21,697 nucleotides of DNA from Chrysochromulina parva (lineage: Eukaryota > Haptophyta > Prymnesiales > Chrysochromulinaceae): the NCBI GenBank assembly GCA_002887195.1, contig PJAB01000717.1:1-21697 (forward strand), in the 5' to 3' direction. Under the pieces are notes generated by a model. The model saw nothing but the letters and a program-made list of their open reading frames with translations, had not been told where the DNA came from and did no database searches. This document shows, one piece after another, positions 1-8,500 of this stretch; position 1 is the first letter of the stretch; the number at the start of each line of letters is the position of its first letter. The position numbers were made by a program, and so were the translations under genes.

Positions 1-291
1 CCCCCGCCCCCCCCCCCTCCTCCTCCTCCCCCCCCTTCACCGCCCCCGCCCTCACCACCACCGTATCCACCCGACAAGGCACCGCTGCCTCCGCCACCCT
101 CGCCACCGCCGCCCTCGCCACCGCCCTCGCCACCGCCTCCGTCGCCACCCCCTCCGTCGCCACCGCCCCCGTCGCCACCGCCCTCGCCGCCACCGTCGTC
201 GCCCCCACCCTGTCCGCCCCCCCCATCACCCCCACCGCCCTCGCCTCCGCCGCCCTCGCCGCCGCCCGCGCCGCCACCACCCTCACCGCCC
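1..291 (+). repeat. Pro-rich low-complexity coding tract
   Basis: CCN/TCG-rich sequence encodes SPPPP and SPPP motifs, broken by one YPPDKAPLP segment near 61-90. A second such tract lies at about 1576-1797 in the same gene. These are typical O-glycosylated hydroxyproline extensin-like stalks. The run of cytosines at 1-40 is also a likely place for assembly length errors. Confidence 0.85.
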
Positions 292-2940
292 CCGCAAGGT
301 TGCACGGACAGCCGTGCGTTCAATTTCGACGTGCTGGCGGTGGTCAATATTGGCTGCCTTCTGCCCGGCTGTCCGTTTTCTGACGCACTCAATTTCGACG
401 TCGAAGCCACGTACAATGACGGCTCGTGCATCATGCCTGTCCCGGGGTGCACCGACTTGGCGGCGTACAACTTTCGCGCTGCTGCCAACGTCAATGACGG
501 CACGTGCGCGTACAGGGGGTGCACCGACCCTCGAGCGCTCAACTACGACGCGAGTGCGACTATTTCCGGGCCGTGCTCGCATAGGTATCCGGGATGCATG
601 AACTTGATCGCGGACAACTACCGAGCTGCGGCTAACGTCGTTTCCAACTGCAGCATTGGCGGCTGCACGGTCGTCGGCCGGCCCAACTATCAGCCTTTCG
701 CCACCTACAACAATGGCAGCTGCCTTCCTCTCCCCTGCACCGTTACGTGTGCCGCTGCGGGTGCAAACGCGTCGTCGAACTGCGTCAGCCTCTGCACGGC
801 CAGAAATGGGTATGCTGTCGTCGGTTGTGCGAACCCCGCAGCGGACAATTACCGAAACGTCGCCGCCATAAATGACGGCAGCTGCCTGGTGGGTGGTTGC
901 ACTGATTCGACCGTGAGCAGCTACAACCCATCCGCGAACTTCGATGATGGATCCTGCGTCTTGGCGGGTGGGCGGCGGCTGGAAGCAACGCGCGAAGCGG
1001 ATGGCCGGCAGTTGCAGGTCAGCCAGGTGCGGCGCGGCTGCAGGTCGCCGACTGCCATTAACTACGACGCGACAACCCAGCTGCATCTTGCGGGCACGTG
1101 CAGCTACAGCGTGCCCGGGTGCACCGACTCTACGGATTCAGCATACACCCCCGACTCCACTGACAACTCACGGTGCGCCGTCTCGGGCTGCATGGACCCG
1201 TCCGCTTCCAATTATAACCCCTCGGCTTCGCGCGGTACCCTATGCACCTACGCAATCTTAGGCTGCACGCATCCGCTTGCAGAGAATTATCCAGGAGATG
1301 TGACCCTCGACGACGGTAGCTGCATCTTCCGCTCGGCTGGATGCACCTCCAATCATCCGCCGACGGTCAACTTCAACCCGCAGGCCACCGTCGATGACGG
1401 CTCGTGCATCTTCGTGATCACGGGCTGCACCTCCAACACGTCGATAAACTTATCCCCCGATGCTAACACTGATGACGGCTCGTGCGTCGCAGCCGTCGGT
1501 GGCTGCATGGCTCCTGGTGCTTTCAACTACAACCCCGTCGCCAACCGCGACGACGGCTCGTGCTACATGCTCAGCCCGCGGCCGCCACCACCGTTGCCGC
1601 CGCCACCCACGCCGCCGCCGCCGTCGCCGCCGCCCCCCTCGCCGCCGCCCCCGCCCTCGCCCCCGCCGAAGCCCCCGCCCCCGCCGCCCCCGCCGTTGCC
1701 CCCGCCGTCGCCCCCGCCATCGCCACCACGCCCACCAACACCGCCCGCATCGCCGCCCGCGCCACCTTCGCCGCCCGCGCCTCCCTTAAGGCCTCCGCCA
1801 CGACACACCTGTGATCTCTGGTGGAACTGCGTCGAGTTCCCCGCGCCGCCTCCACCTCGGGTCCCGCCGCTTCCTGCGTACGGCTCTCCTGCGTACGGCG
1901 TGAGCTGCCTCTGGGACGAGCAAGCTCGTACGTGTGTTGGCTTGATGCTCGACCTTGCGGCGCCAACGCCTGCGCTCTGCCGCGCGCGCTGCTGCGCCGA
2001 CGCGATGTGTGTCCACTGGCAGTTTGACGTGGGTAGCCTGGCTGGGTGCCACCGTGGCTTGCCCGCCAACTGCACGATGCTTGCTGACGGCAACGCGTCG
2101 AACGGCCGAAAGCTTTTTGACGTCGCAGCTTCGCCACCGTCGCCGAGTTTGCCACCCCCCTGGTACGTGGACGAGACCTCCGTCGTCGCTCCGGCTCCGT
2201 TGCGGAACGAGACGGGTGGCTCGACGGGCACAGGTGCACTCATATCTGTGCGTGGCATGACGCTCGAGTACATCATCATTGCCAGCTCCATCGGGATTTT
2301 CTTGCTGATTTGCGTAGGTGGTTGCTTTTGCTGGTTCTCTTACGAGCGCTACGTGCGCGCATCGTTGCCGGTGCACCCACGCGTGGCAGCTCGAATGGCC
2401 ATCGACTACATCCACGACTTGCCGCCGCCCAAAGTCCACCGGCAGCCCCAGCTGACCAACGAGCTGCGGGCTGAGCTGCGCCGTGGCCGCGCCGATCCCT
2501 CGTCGGCGGCTTCGGAGGCCGGCAGCAAACTGATCACCAAACCGTCGTCACCTGGCGACGTAGTCCTCTCCTGCCACAACGGGAGCCCCATGCAAGCCGC
2601 GCAATGGGGCACCTTTGCCCCTTCCTCGCCGAAAGTGTTGCCGGAGCAGCGTGAGGTTGGTGCAAAGAGCGCTTCGAGCGGGAGCGGGCGTCCAAACCTC
2701 GTCGAGCTCGGCGACTGGAGCCGTCGCAGCCTGACCGGGCAGCAGTTGGATGATGACGACATCGCAAGTGCCAAGTTTGCCGACGTAGACTTTGGTGACG
2801 CGCCGCCCTTAAGTCACCGTGACGCGCCGTCCTTTCCGGGGGCGCCAAAGGCACCCTTGCACTCCGAGCAAGAGCCCGCGGCCATCACTCCGCCGCGCAA
2901 TAAGGCCGCCAAGAATGTTCTGGTGCGTGCTCGCGAATGA
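1..2940 (+). CDS. Pro-rich, Cys-repeat single-pass surface protein (5' partial)
   Basis: Frame 1 is open from the first base to a TGA at 2938-2940, giving at least 979 residues; the true start lies outside the window. Domains in order (residues counted from base 1): an SPPPP-type hydroxyproline-rich tract (1-97); about 15 tandem Cys modules of the form GCTDxxAxNYxxxAxxxDGSC (98-522); a second SPPPP tract (about 525-600); a Cys-rich PAN/WSC-like module with CRARCC and CVHWQ motifs (about 630-710); N-glycosylation sequons; one transmembrane helix (about 755-780, IIIASSIGIFLLICV); and a Ser/Pro-rich cytoplasmic tail of about 200 residues. Inference: a type I cell-surface or extracellular-matrix protein resembling algal pherophorin/HRGP proteins, possibly with cell covering, adhesion or sensing roles. 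No enzyme domain is visible. The next gene downstream, on the same strand, shares the Pro-rich plus single-helix plan. Its exact family and the missing signal peptide cannot be judged here. Confidence 0.85.
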   Translation, partial: PPPPPPPPPPPPSPPPPSPPPYPPDKAPLPPPPSPPPPSPPPSPPPPSPPPPSPPPPSPPPSPPPSSPPPCPPPPSPPPPSPPPPSPPPAPPPPSPPPQGCTDSRAFNFDVLAVVNIGCLLPGCPFSDALNFDVEATYNDGSCIMPVPGCTDLAAYNFRAAANVNDGTCAYRGCTDPRALNYDASATISGPCSHRYPGCMNLIADNYRAAANVVSNCSIGGCTVVGRPNYQPFATYNNGSCLPLPCTVTCAAAGANASSNCVSLCTARNGYAVVGCANPAADNYRNVAAINDGSCLVGGCTDSTVSSYNPSANFDDGSCVLAGGRRLEATREADGRQLQVSQVRRGCRSPTAINYDATTQLHLAGTCSYSVPGCTDSTDSAYTPDSTDNSRCAVSGCMDPSASNYNPSASRGTLCTYAILGCTHPLAENYPGDVTLDDGSCIFRSAGCTSNHPPTVNFNPQATVDDGSCIFVITGCTSNTSINLSPDANTDDGSCVAAVGGCMAPGAFNYNPVANRDDGSCYMLSPRPPPPLPPPPTPPPPSPPPPSPPPPPSPPPKPPPPPPPPLPPPSPPPSPPRPPTPPASPPAPPSPPAPPLRPPPRHTCDLWWNCVEFPAPPPPRVPPLPAYGSPAYGVSCLWDEQARTCVGLMLDLAAPTPALCRARCCADAMCVHWQFDVGSLAGCHRGLPANCTMLADGNASNGRKLFDVAASPPSPSLPPPWYVDETSVVAPAPLRNETGGSTGTGALISVRGMTLEYIIIASSIGIFLLICVGGCFCWFSYERYVRASLPVHPRVAARMAIDYIHDLPPPKVHRQPQLTNELRAELRRGRADPSSAASEAGSKLITKPSSPGDVVLSCHNGSPMQAAQWGTFAPSSPKVLPEQREVGAKSASSGSGRPNLVELGDWSRRSLTGQQLDDDDIASAKFADVDFGDAPPLSHRDAPSFPGAPKAPLHSEQEPAAITPPRNKAAKNVLVRARE
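295..1566 (+). repeat. Array of about 15 GCTD...DGSC Cys-module repeats inside the first gene
   Basis: Translated units of about 23-30 residues each begin GC(T/M)D or similar, carry a central NY or NF, and usually end DDGSC or NDGSC. Two cysteines per unit suggest one disulfide per module. Units diverge: some lose the DGSC end (for example SGPC and VSNC), and one interrupted unit near 730-830 carries extra cysteines. Nucleotide identity between units is modest, so the array is old or under diversifying change rather than a fresh tandem duplication. Confidence 0.85.
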
Positions 2941-3021
2941 TAATTTGTCGGGTTAATAGAAGATATAAATTTTGTCATCTTAATAGAAGATGATATCAAC
3001 ACACAAAAGTCGGGACGCGGG

Positions 3022-3076
3022 ACGGGCCGGTCGACCGATTATGGTATGAACACACATATGTGACCGGCCGGCCCGT
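3022..3076. repeat. Imperfect inverted repeat around CACATATGTG
   Basis: ACGGGCCGG at 3022-3030 pairs with CCGGCCCGT at 3068-3076. The loop contains the 10-bp palindrome CACATATGTG at 3052-3061. It lies about 80 bp after the first gene's stop, so it could be part of a 3' end signal or a remnant of a small mobile element. Confidence 0.6.
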
Positions 3077-3157
3077 TTGGGTTTAGGGGTCGGGTCATCG
3101 AGCTATCGCGTATCTCGGACTCTACAAACGAAATTTTCTTCGTTTTGGGTCACTGAT

Positions 3158-3419
3158 TCACACTCACAAAGTCCGGGTTGAGCCTCGAAAAAACATATGC
3201 TCAACCCCGAACCCGGACTTGGGGAGGTCTTCACACCATCGGATCAAGTCCGGGTTGAGAAGCGAAAAACATTTCTCAACCCGGACTTATTTTGTGACGT
3301 TGGACTAGCGCAAGTCCGGGTTGAGCTCATTCACACCTTGCTAAGTCCGGGTTGAGCAAATGTTTTGCGAGCTCAACCCGGACTTGTTGGTGTGAAGACC
3401 TCGTCAAGTCCGGTTGAGC
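3158..3419. repeat. Nested inverted-repeat cluster, 14-bp unit AAGTCCGGGTTGAG
   Basis: The 14-bp unit occurs forward at 3169, 3246, 3312, 3343 and, with one G lost, at 3406-3419. It occurs inverted at 3275-3288 and 3372-3385, and in a stretched form at 3200-3220. It makes two near-perfect hairpins: 3246-3260 with 3274-3288, and 3343-3357 with 3371-3385. An outer 15-bp inverted pair, 3224-3238 with 3388-3402 (GAGGTCTTCACACCA), encloses both. A TTCACAC box precedes the forward units at 3158, 3230 and 3330, with gaps of 4 to 9 bp. The cluster ends 16 bp before the ATG of the next gene. It may be promoter/5' UTR architecture or a MITE-like insertion; I cannot tell which. Confidence 0.9.
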
Positions 3420-3435
3420 AAGTGTCCAATGTGTT

Positions 3436-4479
3436 ATGGCAGGAGCGGAAGAGATGTTTGGCCTTCAACACAGCGAGGCCCAGCACGCTGTGGACGACGG
3501 CGCGAAGACGATGAGGTCACCACACGTCGCGGGCATTTTTCGGGCACGAGATCAAAGACGGTCTATTTTATTGATCATGGGAATGCTCGGGCAGGAGAAG
3601 GCGTTGGTCGCTGCCCAGACACCTAGGCCACCATCGCCGCCACCGCCTTCACCATCGCCGCCGCCGCCTACACGATCGCCTCCACCTACTCCTGGAGAGT
3701 GGCGTTGCACGAACACATGTCCGACTGCGGGCTACGGGGCGTGTAGCGACGGCGGCCCTGGCGCCGAGTGGTCCAACTGTGGGCTCGGCACCAACTGCCT
3801 GGACTGCGGGCCTCGTCTTATTCGCCCGCCGCCGCCGCCCCTTCCCGCGCGTCCACCGTCGCCCGCGCCGCTGCGACCCCCACCCTCGCCACCGCCGCCC
3901 TCGCCCTCGCCACCCCCCCCGTCGCCACCGCCGCGGCCGCCTACAGTGGTTCAGGTTGCATTCACCCTATCGCTATCCGGCGACGTCTCCTCGTTCACCC
4001 CGACTGTGAAGAACCAGATGAAGCTCGCGCTCGCGAACAAGACATCTGTCGACCAGTCGTTGGTGGACGTGACTGTCTATGCTGGCAGCGTCATCGCAGA
4101 ATGCACCATCCAAACCCTCGCAGACACGTCAGCCTCGCTGCAGTCGACGATGGCCTCGCTTTTGAGCTCAACGACCAGCGCGACCAACATGCTCGCGGGC
4201 GTCACCATCGCCGGCGGGGCCTCGGTCTCCGTGCTCGCGGTCGTCACCCCACCCTTCGTCACAGCCATCTCACCACCCCCGGCGCCACCGCCGCCAACGT
4301 ACGAGCCGACCCAACTAGAAATCATCATTGTGATCATCGTCGCGGCCATCGGAAGTACAATAGCCCTCTTCGGCCTCGGCTACTACGCACGCAAAGAATG
4401 CTGCCTCGGCAAGTGCACCGTCAAGTCAACGAAAGGTCCAGCGAAAGGCGATCCAGCGAAAGCTACTCAGCAAGTCTGA
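3436..4479 (+). CDS. Pro-rich single-pass membrane protein with LNR-like Cys module and SEA-like domain
   Basis: 347 residues from the first ATG after the repeat cluster. Residues 58-88 are SPPPP-rich. Residues 89-127 form a compact Cys module, CxxxCxxAGYGxCSDGGPGAEWSNC then CxxCG (Cys 91, 95, 103, 115, 121, 124), of a kind widespread in algal and oomycete surface proteins. Residues 131-170 are a second Pro-rich tract. Residues 172-272 (FTLSLSGDVSSFTP onward) look like a SEA-like alpha/beta module common after Pro stalks in haptophyte proteins, from memory. A short Pro linker leads to a transmembrane helix at 294-316 and a basic Lys-rich tail with two CC/C clusters. The N-terminal 60 residues are only weakly signal-like (RRSILLIMGML), so the real start may be Met26 or an unseen upstream exon may supply a signal peptide. 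Likely a surface or matrix glycoprotein; no enzymatic function is visible. Confidence 0.75.
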   Translation: MAGAEEMFGLQHSEAQHAVDDGAKTMRSPHVAGIFRARDQRRSILLIMGMLGQEKALVAAQTPRPPSPPPPSPSPPPPTRSPPPTPGEWRCTNTCPTAGYGACSDGGPGAEWSNCGLGTNCLDCGPRLIRPPPPPLPARPPSPAPLRPPPSPPPPSPSPPPPSPPPRPPTVVQVAFTLSLSGDVSSFTPTVKNQMKLALANKTSVDQSLVDVTVYAGSVIAECTIQTLADTSASLQSTMASLLSSTTSATNMLAGVTIAGGASVSVLAVVTPPFVTAISPPPAPPPPTYEPTQLEIIIVIIVAAIGSTIALFGLGYYARKECCLGKCTVKSTKGPAKGDPAKATQQV

Positions 4480-5541
4480 ATCTTGACGAATCCATGGGTA
4501 CGTCGGCAGCAAGTCGTGATCTCCTCAACATTCCTGGCCGTGCCATATGCCTTCGTCCAATGCCCGGGGCTGGGTAAGTCCATGCATCCATGCAGCCCGG
4601 CGCGTGAGCTGGCGGCCCCTTTCCTGTCGATGGTGGGAGGATGCAGGATGGACCGAGCGTACTAGGCCGCATCTTTGTGGGACGGCATGCATGAGAGATG
4701 ATATGTCCCCGCCGATGTCATGAGGGATGAGATGGTAGGAGTAGCGCGACCTGTGGTGGAGGAGGATAGGAGGAGGATGCGTGAGATGATGCGTGCGGAG
4801 TACTACGTGCGGAGACGTGCGAAAAGAGCACGGCGCATGCGGACCGGCTCGCGCGGCGACCGGCGTCCTCCGCCGGCTCCGGCGTCCGGGCCTGAAGCGC
4901 TGAGGCCTGAGCCGTGCGCCTCAGGCCGTGTCCGCCTGAGGCCCTCGGCCTCGCTGAGCGGGGTGAGGCCTCCGCGCGCGATGCAGTTCGCATGGTTGCC
5001 CGGACCCCGCGGTGGCCGGAGGGTGCCGCGCGACCACAGACGTCGCTATGCAAAATGCATCCGCAACCCGGCGCCGCGCGGGGGCCGGGGCGTCCGTGGT
5101 CCGAGCCGTGCTTAGAAGAGCTTACTCTCCCGATTCATACATTAATAAAATTTGATATAGCGGTGGACCGTTGTACCTTCGCGGCTAAAGCCCCTTACGG
5201 CCTTACCGCGACTTCGTCGACCGCGGGACCGCGGCTCGGACGTTACTCGGACGTCGGCGGCGGGCGCGCCTGCTGCCGCGTGCCGGCAAGCTCCGAGACG
5301 CAAACCTTACCGCGCGACCCTACGTCCGGTCCGTCGTTCGCGTCGATCGTTCGCGACCGTAGGTTCCATTCCATGATTGCCCGGGAGTGTGGTCCTCCGC
5401 TACCCACGACCTGTCGTGTCTTCTGTACACCGTGCCGACCCGTGCATACATCGTGATCTCGGTCCAGACACGTCACTCTCCCGTACTGTCCTGGGCGTCA
5501 CGCCCCACCTTCCCGATCCAGTAAACAAAGCTCCCACTCGC
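4480..5541. other. Intergenic region between convergent genes; no supported gene
   Basis: 1,062 bp separate the stop of the plus-strand membrane-protein gene from the stop of the minus-strand Tic110 gene. It starts with ATG-rich GA-biased sequence (4680-4820), then CG-rich sequence with short dyads (4840-5110), an AT-rich island (5135-5160, ATTAATAAAATTTGATATAG), then CpG-rich sequence to 5540. Open frames here (for example 4720-5115 and 4914-5456) lack recognisable domains and have Arg/Pro-rich composition expected by chance at high GC. No tRNA or snRNA fold was recognised. Confidence 0.6.
4918..4942. repeat. Short hairpin GCCTCAGGC / GCCTGAGGC
   Basis: A 9-bp perfect inverted repeat (4918-4926 and 4934-4942) with a 7-nt loop lies among further CTGAGGCC copies at 4900-4980. 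It may be a folded 3' region or simply GC-rich low complexity. Confidence 0.5.
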
Positions 5542-8500
5542 TCACGCAAGCACACCTGCGCCGGTGAGGCCCAAGGTAGACTTGAGCAGCTCGAGCTGCG
5601 CCTGGCGCTCGACGTTGTCGCCGCCGCCGCTGAGCTGCCCCGCTTGAAAGAGCATGTACAGCTCGGAACGCTCGCTGGCCGAGACGGAGCATTTGGCCTG
5701 GACATCAAGCACCGCCGCACACTTGAGGACGCTCTTGAGCTGCTCCATGACCTCCTTCGTCGCGCCACCACGCATCATCGCGGCGGCCTGCAGCACGCCG
5801 CCCGAGATTTTCCTCTGCACGAGCTCCGAGAGTAGCTGAGTTGCACGCTCTTCGCCGATCTGCAGCGATTCGCAAAGCTCCTCGAGGCTGCTCATGTCGT
5901 CACTCTTGATCTCGCCATCCTCAAGCAGAGCCTCGAGTTCCACATTGAAGAAGCGCTCAAGCTTGATCCTCGAGACTTGCAAGTCGGTGAGCAAGTCCAC
6001 ATCGAAGAGCGCTGCCGTGTCGCGCATCGTGCGCACGTCCTCCACGCGCACTTGGTCCTTCTCGAACATGGATTCGATGAGGTTCGAAACGCGGTTCATT
6101 TGCTGTTCGCGCACGAGCTCATCGCAGAGCGACTGGTCCATGCCAAGCGTATCCTTGACCGAGCGCAGGAAGGAGACCTCCTCCTTGCCGAGCGGTCCCT
6201 TGACGAGCGCCTTCGAGATGTACTGGCGATAGATCATCGAGCCGATCTCGTTGTGGATGGCGTTGATCTCGCCGTCGGTCAGCCCAAGCACGAGGGAGAG
6301 CTTGTCGAGCGACTCAAAGATCTTGCTCTTCGTGGACGCCTCCGCGCCCGAGAACGCCTCGGCGAGGTAGTTCTTATACAACTCCCGTAGCGCGAGCTCG
6401 GAGAGCTCGCCGCGGAGGTTGGCGCCGACGCCCAGGGTCTTCCCGTCTTCCACGACGATGGCCTTGGAGGCGACGGCAAAGTCGACGAGGTTGAGCAGCT
6501 CGGTCGTGAACGAGGCTCCCGCCGCCATGTTCATCGAGCCCTTGCCGTCCTTGGACGCCTCCTTCGGGCCATTCATCTTCTCCGCCAGCGCGTTCACCGC
6601 CTTGGTGCCAAACTCCTTCATCTTGGCAGTCACCTCAAGGGCGAAACTCTGCTTGGCCGACGCCTCCGAAATGCCCAGCCGCTCACGAAGCGTGTTCAGC
6701 CCCTCAAAGTACTCGTCAGGGATGGCGCCCGCCGTGCTCATCACCTGGCGCACCGAGTCGCGGTACGAGGGACCGCACACCTCTTCGTGGAGAGCCTGCA
6801 CGTTCGCCATCTCGAGTCCGAGGAAGTTGCGCAGGCTGCTCAGGCCAGCTGTGGACTCCTCCTCCATGAGCTTGCCCGCGCCAGCGATGCTGCGCAGCTT
6901 CGCCGAGTACACGTCCATCGAAATGGAGAGCGTCACGCTCGCTGGCAGCGCGAGGTCGGTGAGCGACGCTTCGATAGCCGCCTTCTGCTCGACTCCGTAT
7001 TTGGAGCCCTCAACCGCCTTCTGAAGCGCAGCGCGGAAGAGGGGACCCGCCGCAGCCTGGTAGATGGAGGCGGACTCGGCCGCTTGCAGCCCGAGAATCA
7101 CACGGAGGCGGTCGAGAGTGGCAGCATCGGCGGCGTCAACCTTGAGGTCCTCGAGGAAGTGGAGCAGCAGCGCGCGGTACAAGCCGAGGACCTCGCTCTG
7201 CTTGACCTCGCCCTTGATGCCACCAAAGAGCGTGGCGATCGCCGCGTCCACATCGCCCTCGGCACGGTTGATCGAGACGAGGAAGTTGGCGAGCCGGGCG
7301 CAAAAGCTCACGAGCGACTGCACGCTCTTGAGGCTCGCGGGCAGGTTTGACGCACGTAAGAACTGGAGAGATTCGTCGAGGCGCGCCTTGGCGACCTTCT
7401 TGAGCACTACCGCCTCGACCGGGCGCGTATCGGCAAGCTGCAGGAGGAGCTCTTGCTGGCGAAGCGTGAGCTCGCCCGCGAGTTGCGCGCTCATGCGCTC
7501 ATTCACCTCGCCCTCGAGCTCGCCAATCTTGCCGAGCACCTTTTCGAAGGTGGTCGCGTACAGCGGGGCGGTGAGTGCCCGCAGGCTCTCCGAGGACGCG
7601 CTGTCGCTCATCTCAAGAAGCGTCTGTATCGCCGCAAGCCGATCCTTGTCTGCATCGGAAAGCCTGCCAGAGCTCAGCGCCGTCGACACGCTCCGCTTGA
7701 AGATGTCTGCGTGCATGCGGTCCGCGCAGCTCGCGGCAATGCCGAGCGAGGCGCGCACTGCCGCAAGTTGCTCCGCCGTTACTGGCTTGGCCTCCATCAC
7801 CGCAGAGTTGAGCGCCTTCTCATAGAAGGGGACAGCGGCGTCCTCCGCCATGGCGCGCCACTCCTTAACAGTGAGCGAGAAGAGTTTCTGCAACCGCAGC
7901 ACCTCGTACTTGTACCCCTCAGGCGACTCGTCCTCAGCGAGGACGCGCTCAGCAAGGAAAACGAACTTGGTTAGAAGGCGCTTCGAGTCGTTCGGCTCCG
8001 TGTCCTCGAGGTACGCGCGGTGACGCGAAAAGAGCTGGCGGGCAGCCGCGAACATCTGCCCACCCACCTGCGCCGAAGACAGGCGAAGCAATTTCTGCAG
8101 TCGGAGCAGATCGGAGAGCTCGCTCGTCTCCACAGCGTGTGCGTTGAGGCATGCGCTGATGTAGATGAGGTAGAGCTCGGCAAGCTGCGACTGGAACTCC
8201 TTCTTTGGCACGTCGTACTCGGCGGCGATTGCGGCGAGCCCTTCCGGGGTCGCCTTGGCCAAGCCTTCGGACAAGAGTGCAGCGACGGCCGGGATGGCTG
8301 CCTTCTGGCGCACAGCCAACAGGCGCTTGCGAGCAACGTTTCCGCCAATGGCCGTGATGACGCCGCCGATAGCGTTGACGGGGATCCTCCTCGACGGGGT
8401 TAGCGCGAAACCAGCCATGCCGCTGACGGCAACGAGCCCACCCATCGCCACCTTGGCGATGGGCGCGGGCAGCGTTCGCATAGATTTCTGGACTGGTGGC

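Larger units (their letters stand above)
2941..3435. other. Intergenic spacer between the two Pro-rich surface-protein genes
   Basis: 495 bp between two plus-strand genes. Apart from the two repeat structures annotated separately, it holds a short AT-rich start (2941-3000) with two copies of AATAGAAGAT, at 2955 and 2982. No ORF or RNA gene is recognised. Confidence 0.7.

Noticed and set aside
1563..2291. Gly-rich open frame on the minus strand opposite the second Pro tract
   Set aside because: It is the antisense of CCN codons (GGN), a normal shadow of a Pro-rich gene; no domain, and the plus frame has a clear domain series.
3169..3419. CRISPR-like array
   Set aside because: Repeats alternate in orientation, are only 14 bp and have irregular spacing in a eukaryotic context; this is a foldback cluster.
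4720..5456. Two overlapping plus-strand frames (131 and 180 codons) in the 1-kb spacer
   Set aside because: Arg/Pro-rich composition as expected from random GC-rich DNA, no recognisable domain, no consistent frame; not called as genes.
7064..7825. 253-codon plus-strand frame inside Tic110
   Set aside because: Ser/Arg-rich antisense shadow without domains.
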